A model generated the notes under the pieces. The model worked only from the letters and a program-made list of their open reading frames with translations, searched no databases and was not told the origin of the DNA. The position numbers and the translations under genes are program-made. This document shows, piece by piece, positions 1-9,246 of a stretch of 64,000 nucleotides of DNA (position 1 is the first letter of the stretch; each line of letters starts with the position of its first letter). This DNA comes from Burkholderia sp. 9120 (GTDB taxonomy: Bacteria > Pseudomonadota > Gammaproteobacteria > Burkholderiales > Burkholderiaceae), in the NCBI RefSeq assembly GCF_000745015.1, contig NZ_JQNA01000002.1, positions 5,952,001-6,016,000 of the forward strand. Direction: 5' to 3'.

Positions 1-165
1 GGCCAGTATCAGACCACCGTCAGCGCCGGGATCAATTCGCTCGGCGTGCAGACTTGCGTGAACTGCCAGTTCACGCCGCTGCAGACCGGCAATTCACGGC
101 TCGTGCAGTTGAGCGGTGCGCAGAGTGGGATTAGCTATTACGACATCACGCGGTATAACGACTAG
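1..165 (+). CDS. 3' end of an unrecognised gene (54 codons visible)
   Basis: Reading from base 1 in frame gives 54 sense codons and a TAG stop at 163-165. The start lies outside the window. The visible tail is rich in Ser, Gly, Gln and Thr, contains a CVNC pair and ends in YYDITRYND. This composition resembles an exported or surface protein, but I recognise no family. A strong hairpin terminator follows about 50 bases after the stop, which supports this being a real 3' end. Function unknown. Confidence 0.55.
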   Translation, partial: GQYQTTVSAGINSLGVQTCVNCQFTPLQTGNSRLVQLSGAQSGISYYDITRYND

Positions 166-212
166 CGTGTGATGTGATCGCCAGCTTGAATGGGCGATTG
201 ATTGCCGAACGT

Positions 213-240
213 TAAAACGCCCCGCGAGGGGCGTTCTCGT
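213..240 (+). terminator. Rho-independent-type terminator
   Basis: A perfect 8-bp stem (AACGCCCC, 216-223, with GGGGCGTT, 228-235) closes a GCGA tetraloop and is followed by TCTCGTTT. It sits between the stop at 165 and the convergent nitrilase gene ending at 282, and it probably serves the upstream + strand gene. The poly-A side at 213-217 means it may also work for the minus strand. An almost identical hairpin is at 3288-3305. Confidence 0.75.
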
Positions 241-281
241 TTGTCGGTGTCAGCGCATTGCGCGCTTCACCGGTTCGCGCG

Positions 282-1220
282 TCACGACCCGCGACGCCCG
301 TCGTTGAACTCCACCGATCGTTTCTGCCGCTCATCGACGCTGAGCGCGAACACATCCGGCCGCGAGTAATGCCCCACGACGTCGAAGTCGTAACGCGCGC
401 GAATCAGTTCGTCCGTGTCGATTTCCGCGACGACCAGACCCGTCTCGCCGAGCAACGGTCCGGCAAGAATATCCCCGAGCGGCCCGACGATCACGCTGCC
501 GCCATTGATCAAACGACGGTTGTCATCCCAGTCGGGCACGCTGATACCCAACGCCTTGGGCGACGGCTGCACCTGGCATGCGCTGATCACGAAACAGCGT
601 CCCTCATGGGCGATGTGGCGCATGGAGCATTGCCAGATCTCGCGTTCGTCGACCGTCGGCGCGCACCAGATCTGCACGCCCTTGGCGTACATCGCGGTGC
701 GCAGCAGCGGCATGTGGTTTTCCCAGCAGATCGCGGTACCGAGACGCCCCACGCGCGAGTCGACGACGGGCAGCGTCGAGCCATCGCCTTGCCCCCAGAT
801 CAGGCGCTCGGTGCCGGTCGGCATCAGCTTGCGGTGTTTCGCGACCAGTCCGGCGCCCGGCTCGAAGAACAGCGCGGTGCAGTACAGCGTGTTACCGGAC
901 CGCTCGATCACGCCGATCACAATGGACGCGTCACATCGCGTGGAGAAGGCGGCGAGTTCGTCGGTCTCGGGGCCCGGCACATCGATCGCGTTGCGGAAGT
1001 AATCGGCGAACGCCTCGCGTCCTTCGGGCAAGCGATAGCCGAGACGCGTGCCGAAAATCTCGCCTTTCGGGTAGCCGCCCAGCAACGCTTCGGGCAACAC
1101 GACCACGGACGCGCCCGTCGCCCGAATCTCAGCCTCATAGGCAAGGATGTTCTCGAGGGTGTCCTGCTTACGCTTGGGCGACGACCCGATTTGCAGCGCG
1201 GCGACTTTCGACCTGGACAT
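282..1220 (-). CDS. Nitrilase / carbon-nitrogen hydrolase
   Basis: This 312-residue enzyme belongs to the nitrilase branch of the carbon-nitrogen hydrolases, which convert nitriles to carboxylic acids plus ammonia in the cytoplasm. The catalytic triad is visible: Glu44 in [12 protein letters not shown], Lys131 in [13 protein letters not shown] and Cys165 in GTAICWENH. The length fits aliphatic or aryl nitrilases. I chose the ATG at 1220; an upstream in-frame start at 1286 would add 22 residues and overlap the divergent LysR gene. The LysR regulator starting at 1302 is divergent and close, so it probably controls this gene. Substrate specificity cannot be read from the sequence. Confidence 0.9.
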   Translation of the reverse strand: MSRSKVAALQIGSSPKRKQDTLENILAYEAEIRATGASVVVLPEALLGGYPKGEIFGTRLGYRLPEGREAFADYFRNAIDVPGPETDELAAFSTRCDASIVIGVIERSGNTLYCTALFFEPGAGLVAKHRKLMPTGTERLIWGQGDGSTLPVVDSRVGRLGTAICWENHMPLLRTAMYAKGVQIWCAPTVDEREIWQCSMRHIAHEGRCFVISACQVQPSPKALGISVPDWDDNRRLINGGSVIVGPLGDILAGPLLGETGLVVAEIDTDELIRARYDFDVVGHYSRPDVFALSVDERQKRSVEFNDGRRGS

Positions 1221-1301
1221 GATTGATTGAACCGGTAATGGGATGTCCCAGATCTTGCGACCGTCATAGAATGAATGGAACGCCATTTCGAACTTTCTGA
1301 T

Positions 1302-2231
1302 ATGAACCGGAGTGATATCTCGGGCGTCGACCTGAACCTGCTGAAAATCTTCGAGGCGCTCTACGAGGAGGGCGGCGCGAGCCGGGCGGCCATTCGGTTG
1401 GATATGACGCAGTCGGCCGTCAGCGCGGCGCTCAGACGGCTTCGCAACCTCTATTCCGACCAGATGTTCGTACGCACCGGCCGCGGGCTGACACCGACCT
1501 CCCGGGCCAGCGAGCTGAAACCGCTGGTGAGCGAGGCGCTCGATAAATTCCGGCAGAGTCTCGCGATCGCCTCGCCGAACCCCACGGATTTTTCCGGTCG
1601 AGCGGTGGCAATCGGCATGTCCGACGATTTCGAACTGGCTATCGGCCGCAAACTCATGGCGCTCATGGCGAAGCGCGCGCCGGGTCTGCGCGTGATATTT
1701 CGCCAGACCTACAGCCAGATCGTCACGGACGCGCTGGCCAATCAGGAGATGGACCTCGCGATCACGTCGGGAGGCTTCTCGTTACGCGGCCTCAGCCGGC
1801 AGGTTCTGGGGAAAGGCCGCTACGCTTGCCTCGTCGACCCAGGCAGCCTGCGGGGCGGCCCCGCCACGATTTCGCTCGATGACTTCGCGAACCGCGATCA
1901 CATTCTGGTTTCGGCCGGCGGCGTGGTCGGGATCGTCGACGAGATGCTGGCGAGCGTCGGACGCAAACGCCGGGTGGCGGCATCGACCACGCATTTCGCG
2001 GGGCTTCCGTATCTGCTGAAGGGTAGCGAGGCGATTGCCACGATCCCGACGCACGCCGCACACGCTATCGCAGGTATGACGGGGCTTCTGTTGTTGCCCT
2101 GCCCGCTGGCGCTACCGGAATATCCGATCGAGGTGGGTTGGCGAATCAATGCGCTGCGCGACACGGCGGTCGCCAAAGTTCAAGCCGCGCTAGCGGAATG
2201 CTTCGACCCGGCGCACGTCAAACTGGCGTGA
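1302..2231 (+). CDS. LysR-family transcriptional regulator
   Basis: A 309-residue LysR-type regulator. The winged helix-turn-helix occupies about residues 8-65 ([20 protein letters not shown], then [12 protein letters not shown]), followed by a type-2 periplasmic-binding-like effector domain from about 95 to the end. The start at 1302 places the canonical DLNLLKIF segment about ten residues in, as is usual for the family; an upstream ATG at 1275 would add nine residues. It is divergent from the nitrilase with only about 80 bases between the chosen starts, the classic arrangement for LysR control of the neighbour. The inducer is unknown and may be a nitrile or a derived acid. Confidence 0.9.
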   Translation: MNRSDISGVDLNLLKIFEALYEEGGASRAAIRLDMTQSAVSAALRRLRNLYSDQMFVRTGRGLTPTSRASELKPLVSEALDKFRQSLAIASPNPTDFSGRAVAIGMSDDFELAIGRKLMALMAKRAPGLRVIFRQTYSQIVTDALANQEMDLAITSGGFSLRGLSRQVLGKGRYACLVDPGSLRGGPATISLDDFANRDHILVSAGGVVGIVDEMLASVGRKRRVAASTTHFAGLPYLLKGSEAIATIPTHAAHAIAGMTGLLLLPCPLALPEYPIEVGWRINALRDTAVAKVQAALAECFDPAHVKLA

Positions 2232-2268
2232 GGCGAACACGCTGGCATTGATGAAGGAGACGAAAACC

Positions 2269-2556
2269 ATGGACCACGCTGCTTTTCTCGTTGCCATCCG
2301 GCAACTGTGCGCTGCGGCCGACATCGCCGCTAAAGCGGGACCGCAGGACCTCAGGTTCGACGCGTTCCAATCGCTCGCGTTGTTTCGTCGATACGACGAT
2401 GCCGGACTCAGCCGAGCGTCGTCATCGGCATCGACATCCAATGACGAGTTGTTCCTGCGCACCGCCGAAGCAGCGCTGACGATGGCGGGACGCAACGAGT
2501 TTCCCGCGTCGCTCGCGCTGCTTGAGCAGGCTAAGTCGCTGCTACATGCAACATAG
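2269..2556 (+). CDS. Hypothetical protein, 95 aa
   Basis: A small, mainly helical cytoplasmic protein of unknown function. The ATG at 2269 follows an AAGGAGA ribosome-binding site (2254-2260) at 8 bases, so it is preferred over the TTG/ATG pair at 2248/2251, which has no such site. The sequence has no signal peptide or membrane segment, has a Ser-rich linker (SRASSSASTSND) near residue 55, and ends in a Leu-rich helix. It lies 37 bases downstream of the LysR gene on the same strand and may be cotranscribed, but nothing links the functions. Confidence 0.65.
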   Translation: MDHAAFLVAIRQLCAAADIAAKAGPQDLRFDAFQSLALFRRYDDAGLSRASSSASTSNDELFLRTAEAALTMAGRNEFPASLALLEQAKSLLHAT

Positions 2557-2598
2557 AAGCCACGGCGACGAGCGTGAGTCGAAGCCGCGGCGCTCCGC

Positions 2599-2943
2599 TC
2601 ACAGCGCTTCGTGGCAAAGCGCCATCATCCGTTGGACCATCGTGCTCGATTCGTTGAGTTCCATCTCGCTGGTGAACAGCGCGTTCACGCTGGACAGCCG
2701 AACGGCGACCCCGGCCTCAAGCAGGTCCTGCCGGGCAATCTTCAACGCGAGCTGGCCGATCCGCACCCGGTCCAGCCAGTCCATCTTCAAGCTGTTTTTA
2801 TGCAGCCACTGACGGCAGATCCGCACGACATGGTCCACCCGCCATTCGTTGGTCAGCGCGTAGGACGCCGCCGCAATCGCGACGAGAAGACACAGCAAGT
2901 CGGGGCGCGCACTGTCGCGCTCGTTGAATTCAGGTTTGATCAT
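2599..2943 (-). CDS. Hypothetical protein, 114 aa
   Basis: An unrecognised cytoplasmic protein with helical character and no signal peptide. The start is uncertain: ATG at 2943 (MIKPEFNE) gives 114 residues and ATG at 2982 gives 127; neither has a clear Shine-Dalgarno sequence. Visible features are a hydrophobic helix (LLCLLVAIAAASYAL) near residue 18 and a basic WLHKNSLKMDWLDRVRIGQLALKI stretch in the middle, quoted here only as landmarks around residues 43-66. It converges on the 95-residue gene ending at 2556. No function can be proposed. Confidence 0.5.
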   Translation of the reverse strand: MIKPEFNERDSARPDLLCLLVAIAAASYALTNEWRVDHVVRICRQWLHKNSLKMDWLDRVRIGQLALKIARQDLLEAGVAVRLSSVNALFTSEMELNESSTMVQRMMALCHEAL

Positions 2944-3441
2944 GTCTATCGGTGTGTCGATTGCGTTTAAGCAAACCCGCACATGCGGGCAAACACAGGC
3001 AAATCAATCGCGCATGATTTACCCCCTTTTTCCGGGGCCCGACAGAGCAAGGGCCACCGAGCCGTGCAACAAAATCATACCAACCCCGCGCTTCACCATC
3101 CGGTTGACGTGTCTATACCGCCCGGGAGGCAACCCGACTCGACAGGCTGATTTCCTCAAGCATGAAGGCGGTATAAATGATAGAAGCAGGTGAAAGAAGC
3201 GGGGGGTGGTATTGCAGGTTGCGGGAAGCGGCGCATGAGTTGTTATGATGGCTGGCTTCGTGGGATTGTCCCATCGATAAACGCATGACGCCCCGCGAGG
3301 GGCGTTTTTATTGATCAGTTAATGTTGCGTTCAAGCTCCGGCCGGCCGCTCCAGCCCACCGGCCGAACGTATCGCCCCTGTCGTGGTCTCACCGGGTTAC
3401 GGTGAAATCGTTCCACCGTCCACCCTCCCACTCGAATCCCG
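2944..3441. other. Intergenic stretch with a terminator and possible small RNA
   Basis: About 500 bases between the unknown minus-strand gene and plsC. I see no convincing protein. An open frame at 2924-3193 has no ribosome-binding site and overlaps the opposite gene, so I left it out. The stretch ends in a strong + strand terminator at 3288-3309 without a + strand gene before it, so a small RNA could be encoded around 3190-3309. Bases 3310-3441 hold the plsC leader. Confidence 0.35.
3284..3312 (+). terminator. Rho-independent terminator, GCGA loop
   Basis: The stem ACGCCCC (3288-3294) pairs with GGGGCGT (3299-3305) around a GCGA loop and is followed by TTTTATT. This is a better U-tract than the sister hairpin at 216-235. 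No + strand gene with a good ribosome-binding site ends just before it, so it may close a non-coding transcript. Confidence 0.8.
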
Positions 3442-4152
3442 ATGCGCGCAACTTTCACTAAATGGCTGTTCATTGTCTACCTGCTCGGTAGCGGGACGCT
3501 GTATTCAATGATCATCCTGCTGTTGTTTCCGTTCGTCGGACGGGCCGGGCGATACTGGCTCGCCAAACAATGGTGCCGTGCGCTGGTGTTCGTGATGCGT
3601 TGGCTGCCCGGCGTGTCATGTTCGATCGAAGGGCTTGAGCATCTTCCCGCCGGCCCCGCGATCATCTTGTGCCGTCATGAATCGACGTGGGAAACGCTCA
3701 CGTTCATGGCGCTCTTTCCGCGCCGCGTCAGCTTCGTTTTCAAAGAAGACCTGCTGCGCATTCCGTTTTTCGGCTGGGTGCTGCGTGGCCTCGATATGGT
3801 CAGCCTGAACCGTGGCTCCGCACGCCAGGCGCATCAGGCGGTGACGCAGGAAAGCGCCGAGAAGCTGGCGAAGGGCGACGTCATCGTGATCTTTCCGGAA
3901 GGCACACGTGTGGCGCATGACGCGCCATTGCGCTTGACCTCGGGCGGCGTTCGCCTCGCGTGCGCGACCGGTGTGCCGGCAGTTCCCGTGGTGCTGAATG
4001 CGGGCAAAGTGTGGCCGGCGAAAGGCTGGCCTACCGGGCGCGGACATATCCGCGTGGTGGTCGGACCCGCGTTCTCATCGCAAGAAATGTCGCAACAGGA
4101 TTTGAGTCGCGCCGTTCACGAGTGGATGAAAAACGAATTGCAACAGCTGTGA
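3442..4152 (+). CDS. plsC: 1-acyl-sn-glycerol-3-phosphate acyltransferase
   Basis: A membrane enzyme that transfers a second acyl chain to lysophosphatidic acid to make phosphatidic acid, the precursor of the membrane phospholipids. It has 236 residues, the usual size. An N-terminal transmembrane helix spans about residues 8-32. The catalytic acyltransferase motif reads HESTWE (His79 to Glu84, HX4E rather than HX4D), a variant I know from beta-proteobacterial PlsC proteins. The FPEGTR motif is present around residue 151, and a downstream VPAVPVVLNAG block matches the fourth motif. The gene stands alone. Confidence 0.9.
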   Translation: MRATFTKWLFIVYLLGSGTLYSMIILLLFPFVGRAGRYWLAKQWCRALVFVMRWLPGVSCSIEGLEHLPAGPAIILCRHESTWETLTFMALFPRRVSFVFKEDLLRIPFFGWVLRGLDMVSLNRGSARQAHQAVTQESAEKLAKGDVIVIFPEGTRVAHDAPLRLTSGGVRLACATGVPAVPVVLNAGKVWPAKGWPTGRGHIRVVVGPAFSSQEMSQQDLSRAVHEWMKNELQQL

Positions 4153-4246
4153 TGATTTTTTTGAGTCTGGATCAACCGCGCGCCGACAGTCGCGACGCCG
4201 GTCGCAATTAATCTGCGGCGCCCGGCGTTCGCGTTCTGTTCGACAC

Positions 4247-4534
4247 TCATTGCGCAGCTTTGGCGGTCTTCGTAGTGTCGTTAGCCGGCATGCCAGACAT
4301 GCCGGTATCCGTCATGCCCATCTCGCTTTTCATGCCGCCGCCCGGCACGGTGCTCCACGGGCTGTTCACCGGCTCGCCGTGATACGTCATACCGGCGGTC
4401 GCCGCGCCATGCGCGCCGCCGCTGCCATTGCCGCCATTTCCATTGCCGCCGGCTTGCGCGAATGTCGCGGCGCACGCACAGACTGAAACGACAGCGACGC
4501 GGGCCAACAGGACTTTCAAGGTGTTCTTTTCCAT
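4247..4534 (-). CDS. Small exported Gly/Met-rich protein
   Basis: This 95-residue protein has a clear Sec signal peptide: a basic N-terminus, a hydrophobic core (VLLARVAVVSVCACAATFAQA) around residues 8-28 and an AQA cleavage site. The mature part is low-complexity, with Gly/Asn repeats (GGNGNGGNGSGG) and then a Met-rich segment (MKSEMGMTDTGMSGM) near residue 70. Met-rich exported segments sometimes bind copper, but there is no copper gene next door, so this is only a possibility. The start has a GGAG ribosome-binding site 8 bases upstream. Function unknown. Confidence 0.65.
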   Translation of the reverse strand: MEKNTLKVLLARVAVVSVCACAATFAQAGGNGNGGNGSGGAHGAATAGMTYHGEPVNSPWSTVPGGGMKSEMGMTDTGMSGMPANDTTKTAKAAQ

Positions 4535-4756
4535 GATGATTCTCCGGCGATTTCGACGCGTGCAGGTGTACGCGTCGAGTTTTCATAGACCGCTAAAGGC
4601 TGACTGATTGCACAGCGGCTAAGCGCAAGCAGTTGCTCGAAGCTGGACAGGACAGACGTTGCGACTTCCAGATTCGGGACATACGGTTGAGTCGTGGCGC
4701 GGCACCGAAAATGACACTCGTGGCATCCGGCTTTTTCGCGCTCGACGCCTGTCTCG

Positions 4757-5311
4757 TCACTTCGGCATCAACACCTTGTCGACCACCATGATCACGCCGT
4801 TGCTCTGGGTCACGTCGTAGGTCGAAATGTCCGCTGTGTGGCCGCCGGCATCCATCACGACGATGTTGTGCGGGCCGTTCTCGGTGAATGTCAGCGCTTC
4901 GCCGTTGACTGTTTTCAACTCGGCCTTGCCGCCGCCGGCTTTGATCGCCGCGTCGAGTTTGCGGAAGTCATAGCGGCCCGGAATCACGTGGTACGTGAGG
5001 ATGCTGGTGAGCATCGCCTTGTTTTCCGGCTTGACGAGCGTATCGACCGTCCCGGCCGGCAACGCCGCGAAGGCCTCATTCGTCGGTGCGAACACGGTGA
5101 ACGGGCCCGGGCTCTTCAATGTGTCGACCAGCCCCGCGGCTTTGACCGCGGCAACCAGCGTGGTGTGATCCGCCGAGTTGACCGCGTTGTCTACGATGTC
5201 CTTGCCCGGATACATCGCCTGACCGCCCACCATGACCGTATCGCTAGCGGCGAAGGCGCCCGATACGGCAGTCGACAGTGCAACGGCGGCAAACATAGTC
5301 TTGTAGTTCAT
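4757..5311 (-). CDS. Secreted fasciclin (FAS1) domain protein
   Basis: A 184-residue exported protein with one FAS1 domain. A Sec signal peptide covers residues 1-21 (ending GAFA). The FAS1 domain covers about residues 40-182 and shows both family signatures: FTVFAPTNEAFAALP, and the later LTYHVIPGRYDF followed by VIMVVDKVLMPK at the end. FAS1 proteins act in adhesion or matrix interaction outside the cytoplasm. The GGGGGAG ribosome-binding site 6 bases before the ATG fixes the start. No sigma/anti-sigma pair, which sometimes accompanies such genes, is adjacent. Confidence 0.9.
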   Translation of the reverse strand: MNYKTMFAAVALSTAVSGAFAASDTVMVGGQAMYPGKDIVDNAVNSADHTTLVAAVKAAGLVDTLKSPGPFTVFAPTNEAFAALPAGTVDTLVKPENKAMLTSILTYHVIPGRYDFRKLDAAIKAGGGKAELKTVNGEALTFTENGPHNIVVMDAGGHTADISTYDVTQSNGVIMVVDKVLMPK

Positions 5312-5464
5312 TGCCTACTCCCCCTGAGTCGCCATGCTTGATTGCCTGGCACGAACTCATATACGGGGATCTGCCGCGATTGGATTCGACTCGCCGCATG
5401 TCATGCTTTGTCACAATCGCTTGCTATACAGGTGAGGCAATCTGCGTAGGAGATCGATTTGCCC

Positions 5465-5743
5465 ATGCGAAAGTCAGCCTTGCACGTCGAAAGTCCGGCG
5501 AAACATCCGTTTGAGAGCTGTTTCGTCGACCTTGGCGGCCACTCGGCGGAACGGGCGCTGTCGGCGCTCACCGCGGCGGTCCATGCGGCCCAGCGAGAGA
5601 TGAACGCGTTCGTCTGGCTGGAAGAAGCGTTGCCCGGTGCAACCCTGAAGCCCGCGCTGGCGTTCGGGACAGTCGGCGAGCTCTACCGGTCGTACACGCG
5701 ACCAGCCGAATTCGGGCGACTGAAACAGGTCTGGCGAGCCTGA
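5465..5743 (+). CDS. Hypothetical protein, 92 aa
   Basis: A small soluble protein of unknown function. An AGGAGA ribosome-binding site lies at 5448-5453. It is 11 bases from the ATG at 5465 and 5 bases from an in-frame TTG at 5459, so the true start may be either. The sequence has a helical central part (ALSALTAAVHAAQREMNAFV, residues 31-50) and a conserved-looking C-terminus with GELYRSYTRP. No signal peptide or membrane segment. It precedes the large GGDEF-EAL gene by about 220 bases. Confidence 0.6.
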   Translation: MRKSALHVESPAKHPFESCFVDLGGHSAERALSALTAAVHAAQREMNAFVWLEEALPGATLKPALAFGTVGELYRSYTRPAEFGRLKQVWRA

Positions 5744-5960
5744 TCCGGGGCTCGACCCGCGCTGACGGTTCCGCGCGGTGCAAAGATGACGTCCGTCTTC
5801 GCGACGGCGCGCGTTAACGTTTGCGCGCTCATCCTGGCGCGGTTTGCGTGCGCTCACCTCGGCGCGGGCGACGCTTCGTATTTCTTCGTAATCTTCGTAA
5901 TACTCAAGAACTTCGCTCCGCAGGCCGTTATCCCGTCGATAGACGGACTCGAGGCCATCC

Positions 5961-8900
5961 ATGGTAAAGCCGCATCCCAACCGCACGCATAGCGGACCGT
6001 CGAGACGACGCGACACCACCAGCTTTGCCGGGCTGGCATTGCATCGCGATCTCATCGGCAAGGCTTTTACGGCCATTGTCGTCGCGTTCATTCTCTCCGC
6101 GATCGGCCTGAATACCTTTCTGGCGCGCCGGCAGACGCACGAGCAGGAGAATTCCGTCGGCACGCTGCATGAGTGGGGTCGCCTGAAGCGCGACCTCGAT
6201 CAGGTTCAGCAGACCATGCTGGACGATCACGGCGAACTGAACACGTTGATCGGCACCCGCGCGTTTTATAAGCGCGCGCCGTACTTCTTTCCCATGGCGA
6301 CGTTGCTCGATCTGACCAACGACGCCCGTTCAGGCTGCCATAGTAGTCAGGACTGCCTGTCACGGCTGGACGAGCTCGACGATCTGATGCGCAAGCTCGG
6401 CGAGCACAGCCAGGCGTTGGCGATACGCGTCAACGCACGGCCGGGCAGCGTCAGCCTCGGCGATCCGGAACTCAGCGAAATCGACGCGTATTTCTACAGC
6501 GTGCTCGAACATGTGGTCGATGTGCGGATGGAAGCGGACGCTACGCTCGATTCCGTCGTCAGCAAATCGTCGTCGGACTCGAAGTGGGTGTCCAACGCGC
6601 TGCTGGTCAGCGGCTTCACGGCCGCGGCGTTGTTGCTGGTGCTGCTGCGCTGGAATGCCCGCATCGCGCGACGGTTGCGTGCTGCGTTGCGCCTGGCTGA
6701 TTCCGCGCGCGCCCGCTATCAGCGCTTCTTCGACGAACATCCGTTGCCGATCTGGATCTACGACAACGAGTCGCTCAGGCTCGTCGCGGCCAATGGCGCC
6801 GCACAGCGCAGCTTCGGCTATCAGGAAGAGGAACTGCTCGACATGTCGCTCGAAGACGTCCATTCGGCGGATGAGTTCGGCCGTCTCAAGACGTTCTTCG
6901 AATCGAATTCCGGTGCGACCTTCGGTGAAACTCGCGCAGCCGGTGTATGGCACTACCAGACCCGCGCCGGCGAGCAAAAGTCGATGGCGGTTCATCACCT
7001 GAACGTCGCGTTCGAAGGCCGCGCGTCCACGATGGCCGTCATGGTGGACGTCACGCTCGAACTGGTGGCGCGCGCCGAACTGTTCGAATCGAAGCAGACG
7101 CTCGAGTACGTACTCGACCATATTCCGCAAGGCATCGCGTGGAAGAACGCGAAACATCGCTATGTCGGCGGCAACGAGATTTACGCGCGCGACGCAGGGT
7201 TGTCGTCGCGAGAAGCGCTGATCGGACTCAGCGATCACGATCTGCTGTGGGGCACCGACGCCAATGTCGCTCAGGACGAAGACGTCCGCGTCATGTCCGG
7301 CCAGTTGACCCGCCGCCATTTCGAACGCAGCGCCATTGCAGTGAACGGCTCCGAAGTGTGGATTTCGGAAACCAAGCTGCCGCTCAAAGACCAGAACGGC
7401 AACATCGTCGGCGTGCTGATCGCCTATGACAACATCACCGCGCGGCGCAATGCGGAACTCGTGCTGCGCCTGCAGGGCCGCGCCATCGACGCCAGCATCA
7501 ACGGCATCGTGATCGCGGAAGTCCGCCCCGAGCGCAATGTCGTGATGTTCGCCAATGCGGCGTTCGAGCGCATTACCGGTTACTCGTCCGCCGATGTGAC
7601 CGGCTCGGATTGCGATTCGTTGTTCCAGCTAACCGGCGATCCGCAGAAATGGGCCGAGGTGCGCGCCGCGCTGGATCATCACACTGAGGCCAACGTCACG
7701 CTGGCCTGTTTCCGCAAGAACGGCGAGCGGTTCTGGAACAACGTGCTGGTGGCGCCGGTGCGCGACGAGCAGGGGCAGGTCACGCATCACGTGGGCGTTA
7801 TGAGCGACGTCACCGCGCTCGTCGAATATCAGGCTCGTCTCGAACACCAGGCGAAATACGATGTATTGACCGAACTGCCCAATCGCACGCTACTCGACGA
7901 GCGTCTGTGTGAAGCGATCAAACGCGCGTCGGACGCGGGCAGTCAGGTCTCGGTCATGTTCCTCGATCTCGATCGCTTCAAGGAGGTCAACGATTCGCTC
8001 GGTCACCGGGTGGGCGACACCTTGCTCGCCAGCGTGGCGAGGCGGCTGCAACGGCTGGTGCGCTCCACCGACCTGGTGGCACGCTACGGCGGCGACGAGT
8101 TCATCATCGTCGCCGCGCGCGCGAGCAGCGAGCAACTGGTGCCCATGCTCGAACGCCTGATCGCCGCGATGACGGAACCGTTCTACGTCGGCGAACGGGA
8201 GCTGTACGTGGAAGCCAGCGTCGGCGTCAGCACCTTCCCGCAAGACGGCGCGGACGCCGACACCTTGATCCGCAATGCCGACGCGGCGATGTACCTCGCG
8301 AAGTCGCGCGGCCGCAACGGCTACCAGTTTTACCGGCCCGAACTGAATCGGGCAGCCGCAGAACGCCTGCAACTGTCCACCCGGCTGCGTCGTGCCGCGA
8401 AAACGAAGTCATTGCAGGTCGCCTACCAGCCGCAAATCGACATGGTGACGGGACGCATCTTCGGCGCCGAAGCGCTGCTGCGCTGGCACGATGCGGAACT
8501 GGGCGTGGTCTCGCCCGCAGTGTTCATTCCGATCGCCGAGGAAACCGGCCTGATTCAAGGGATCGGCGAGTGGGTGTTGCGGACCGCCTGCGAGCAGACG
8601 AGCCAATGGCGGGCGCAGGGGCTGCCGCCGATCCGCGTGTCGGTGAATGTCTCGCCGGTTCAGCTGGAACGCTCCGATCTGGTCGGCGTGGTGCGCGCCG
8701 CGTTGCACGACAGCGGCTGCGACGCGGACATGCTCGAACTCGAAGTGACGGAAGGCGCGCTGATGCGCAACGCCGACGACGCCGCGCGCGTGCTACACGA
8801 TCTGCGCGAGCTCGGCGTGAAGATCGCGATCGACGACTTCGGCACCGGCTATTCCAGCTTGAGCTATCTGCAACGCTTCAGCGTGGACCGGATCAAGATC

Positions 8901-9170
8901 GACAAGGTGTTCGTCCAGGAGATCGGCAGAGGGACGGAATATGAAGCGCTGACGCTCGCGGTGATCGCGATTGCCGAAGCGCTGAAGTTCGATGTGATTG
9001 CCGAAGGCGTCGAGACCGATGTGCAGCGCGGCTTTCTGGTCGAGCACGGTTGCAGCGAAGGACAGGGCTTTCTGTACAGCGCCGCGGTTTCGGGCGACGC
9101 TATCGCGGGCATGCTGCGCTCCGCGGCGGCCCAGGCCGATCTCAGTCAGCAAGGGGAGTATGCGGACTGA
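5961..9170 (+). CDS. Membrane PAS-GGDEF-EAL cyclic-di-GMP protein
   Basis: A 1069-residue sensor protein of cyclic-di-GMP turnover. Two transmembrane helices (about residues 33-54 and 209-232) flank a periplasmic sensor region that contains a CHSSQDC pair near residue 128. Three PAS domains follow (about 250-370, 375-500 and 505-620). The GGDEF domain (625-790) has an intact GGDEF at 710-714 and an RSTD inhibitory site five residues before the motif. The EAL domain (805-1055) keeps EALLRW, EVTE, DDFGTGYS and EGVET. Both domains therefore look catalytically competent, so it may both make (diguanylate cyclase) and degrade (phosphodiesterase) the messenger. No operon partner is evident. The signal is unknown. 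Confidence 0.95.
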   Translation: MVKPHPNRTHSGPSRRRDTTSFAGLALHRDLIGKAFTAIVVAFILSAIGLNTFLARRQTHEQENSVGTLHEWGRLKRDLDQVQQTMLDDHGELNTLIGTRAFYKRAPYFFPMATLLDLTNDARSGCHSSQDCLSRLDELDDLMRKLGEHSQALAIRVNARPGSVSLGDPELSEIDAYFYSVLEHVVDVRMEADATLDSVVSKSSSDSKWVSNALLVSGFTAAALLLVLLRWNARIARRLRAALRLADSARARYQRFFDEHPLPIWIYDNESLRLVAANGAAQRSFGYQEEELLDMSLEDVHSADEFGRLKTFFESNSGATFGETRAAGVWHYQTRAGEQKSMAVHHLNVAFEGRASTMAVMVDVTLELVARAELFESKQTLEYVLDHIPQGIAWKNAKHRYVGGNEIYARDAGLSSREALIGLSDHDLLWGTDANVAQDEDVRVMSGQLTRRHFERSAIAVNGSEVWISETKLPLKDQNGNIVGVLIAYDNITARRNAELVLRLQGRAIDASINGIVIAEVRPERNVVMFANAAFERITGYSSADVTGSDCDSLFQLTGDPQKWAEVRAALDHHTEANVTLACFRKNGERFWNNVLVAPVRDEQGQVTHHVGVMSDVTALVEYQARLEHQAKYDVLTELPNRTLLDERLCEAIKRASDAGSQVSVMFLDLDRFKEVNDSLGHRVGDTLLASVARRLQRLVRSTDLVARYGGDEFIIVAARASSEQLVPMLERLIAAMTEPFYVGERELYVEASVGVSTFPQDGADADTLIRNADAAMYLAKSRGRNGYQFYRPELNRAAAERLQLSTRLRRAAKTKSLQVAYQPQIDMVTGRIFGAEALLRWHDAELGVVSPAVFIPIAEETGLIQGIGEWVLRTACEQTSQWRAQGLPPIRVSVNVSPVQLERSDLVGVVRAALHDSGCDADMLELEVTEGALMRNADDAARVLHDLRELGVKIAIDDFGTGYSSLSYLQRFSVDRIKIDKVFVQEIGRGTEYEALTLAVIAIAEALKFDVIAEGVETDVQRGFLVEHGCSEGQGFLYSAAVSGDAIAGMLRSAAAQADLSQQGEYAD

Positions 9171-9206
9171 CTGGTAACGCTTTGCCTTGGGGACACACCA
9201 GATAAC

Positions 9207-9240
9207 CGTATATACTGTTTATACCATTATTACCGTGGAG
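9207..9240 (+). promoter_or_regulatory. AT-rich promoter/operator region with TATAC repeats
   Basis: A short AT-rich block in otherwise GC-rich DNA, with TATATACTGTTTATACC at its centre: two TATAC half-sites spaced four bases apart. It lies just before the GTGGAG ribosome-binding site of the downstream gene. It could be the promoter -10 region and/or the binding site of that gene's own possible DNA-binding product. Confidence 0.4.
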
Positions 9241-9246
9241 TGCCCT

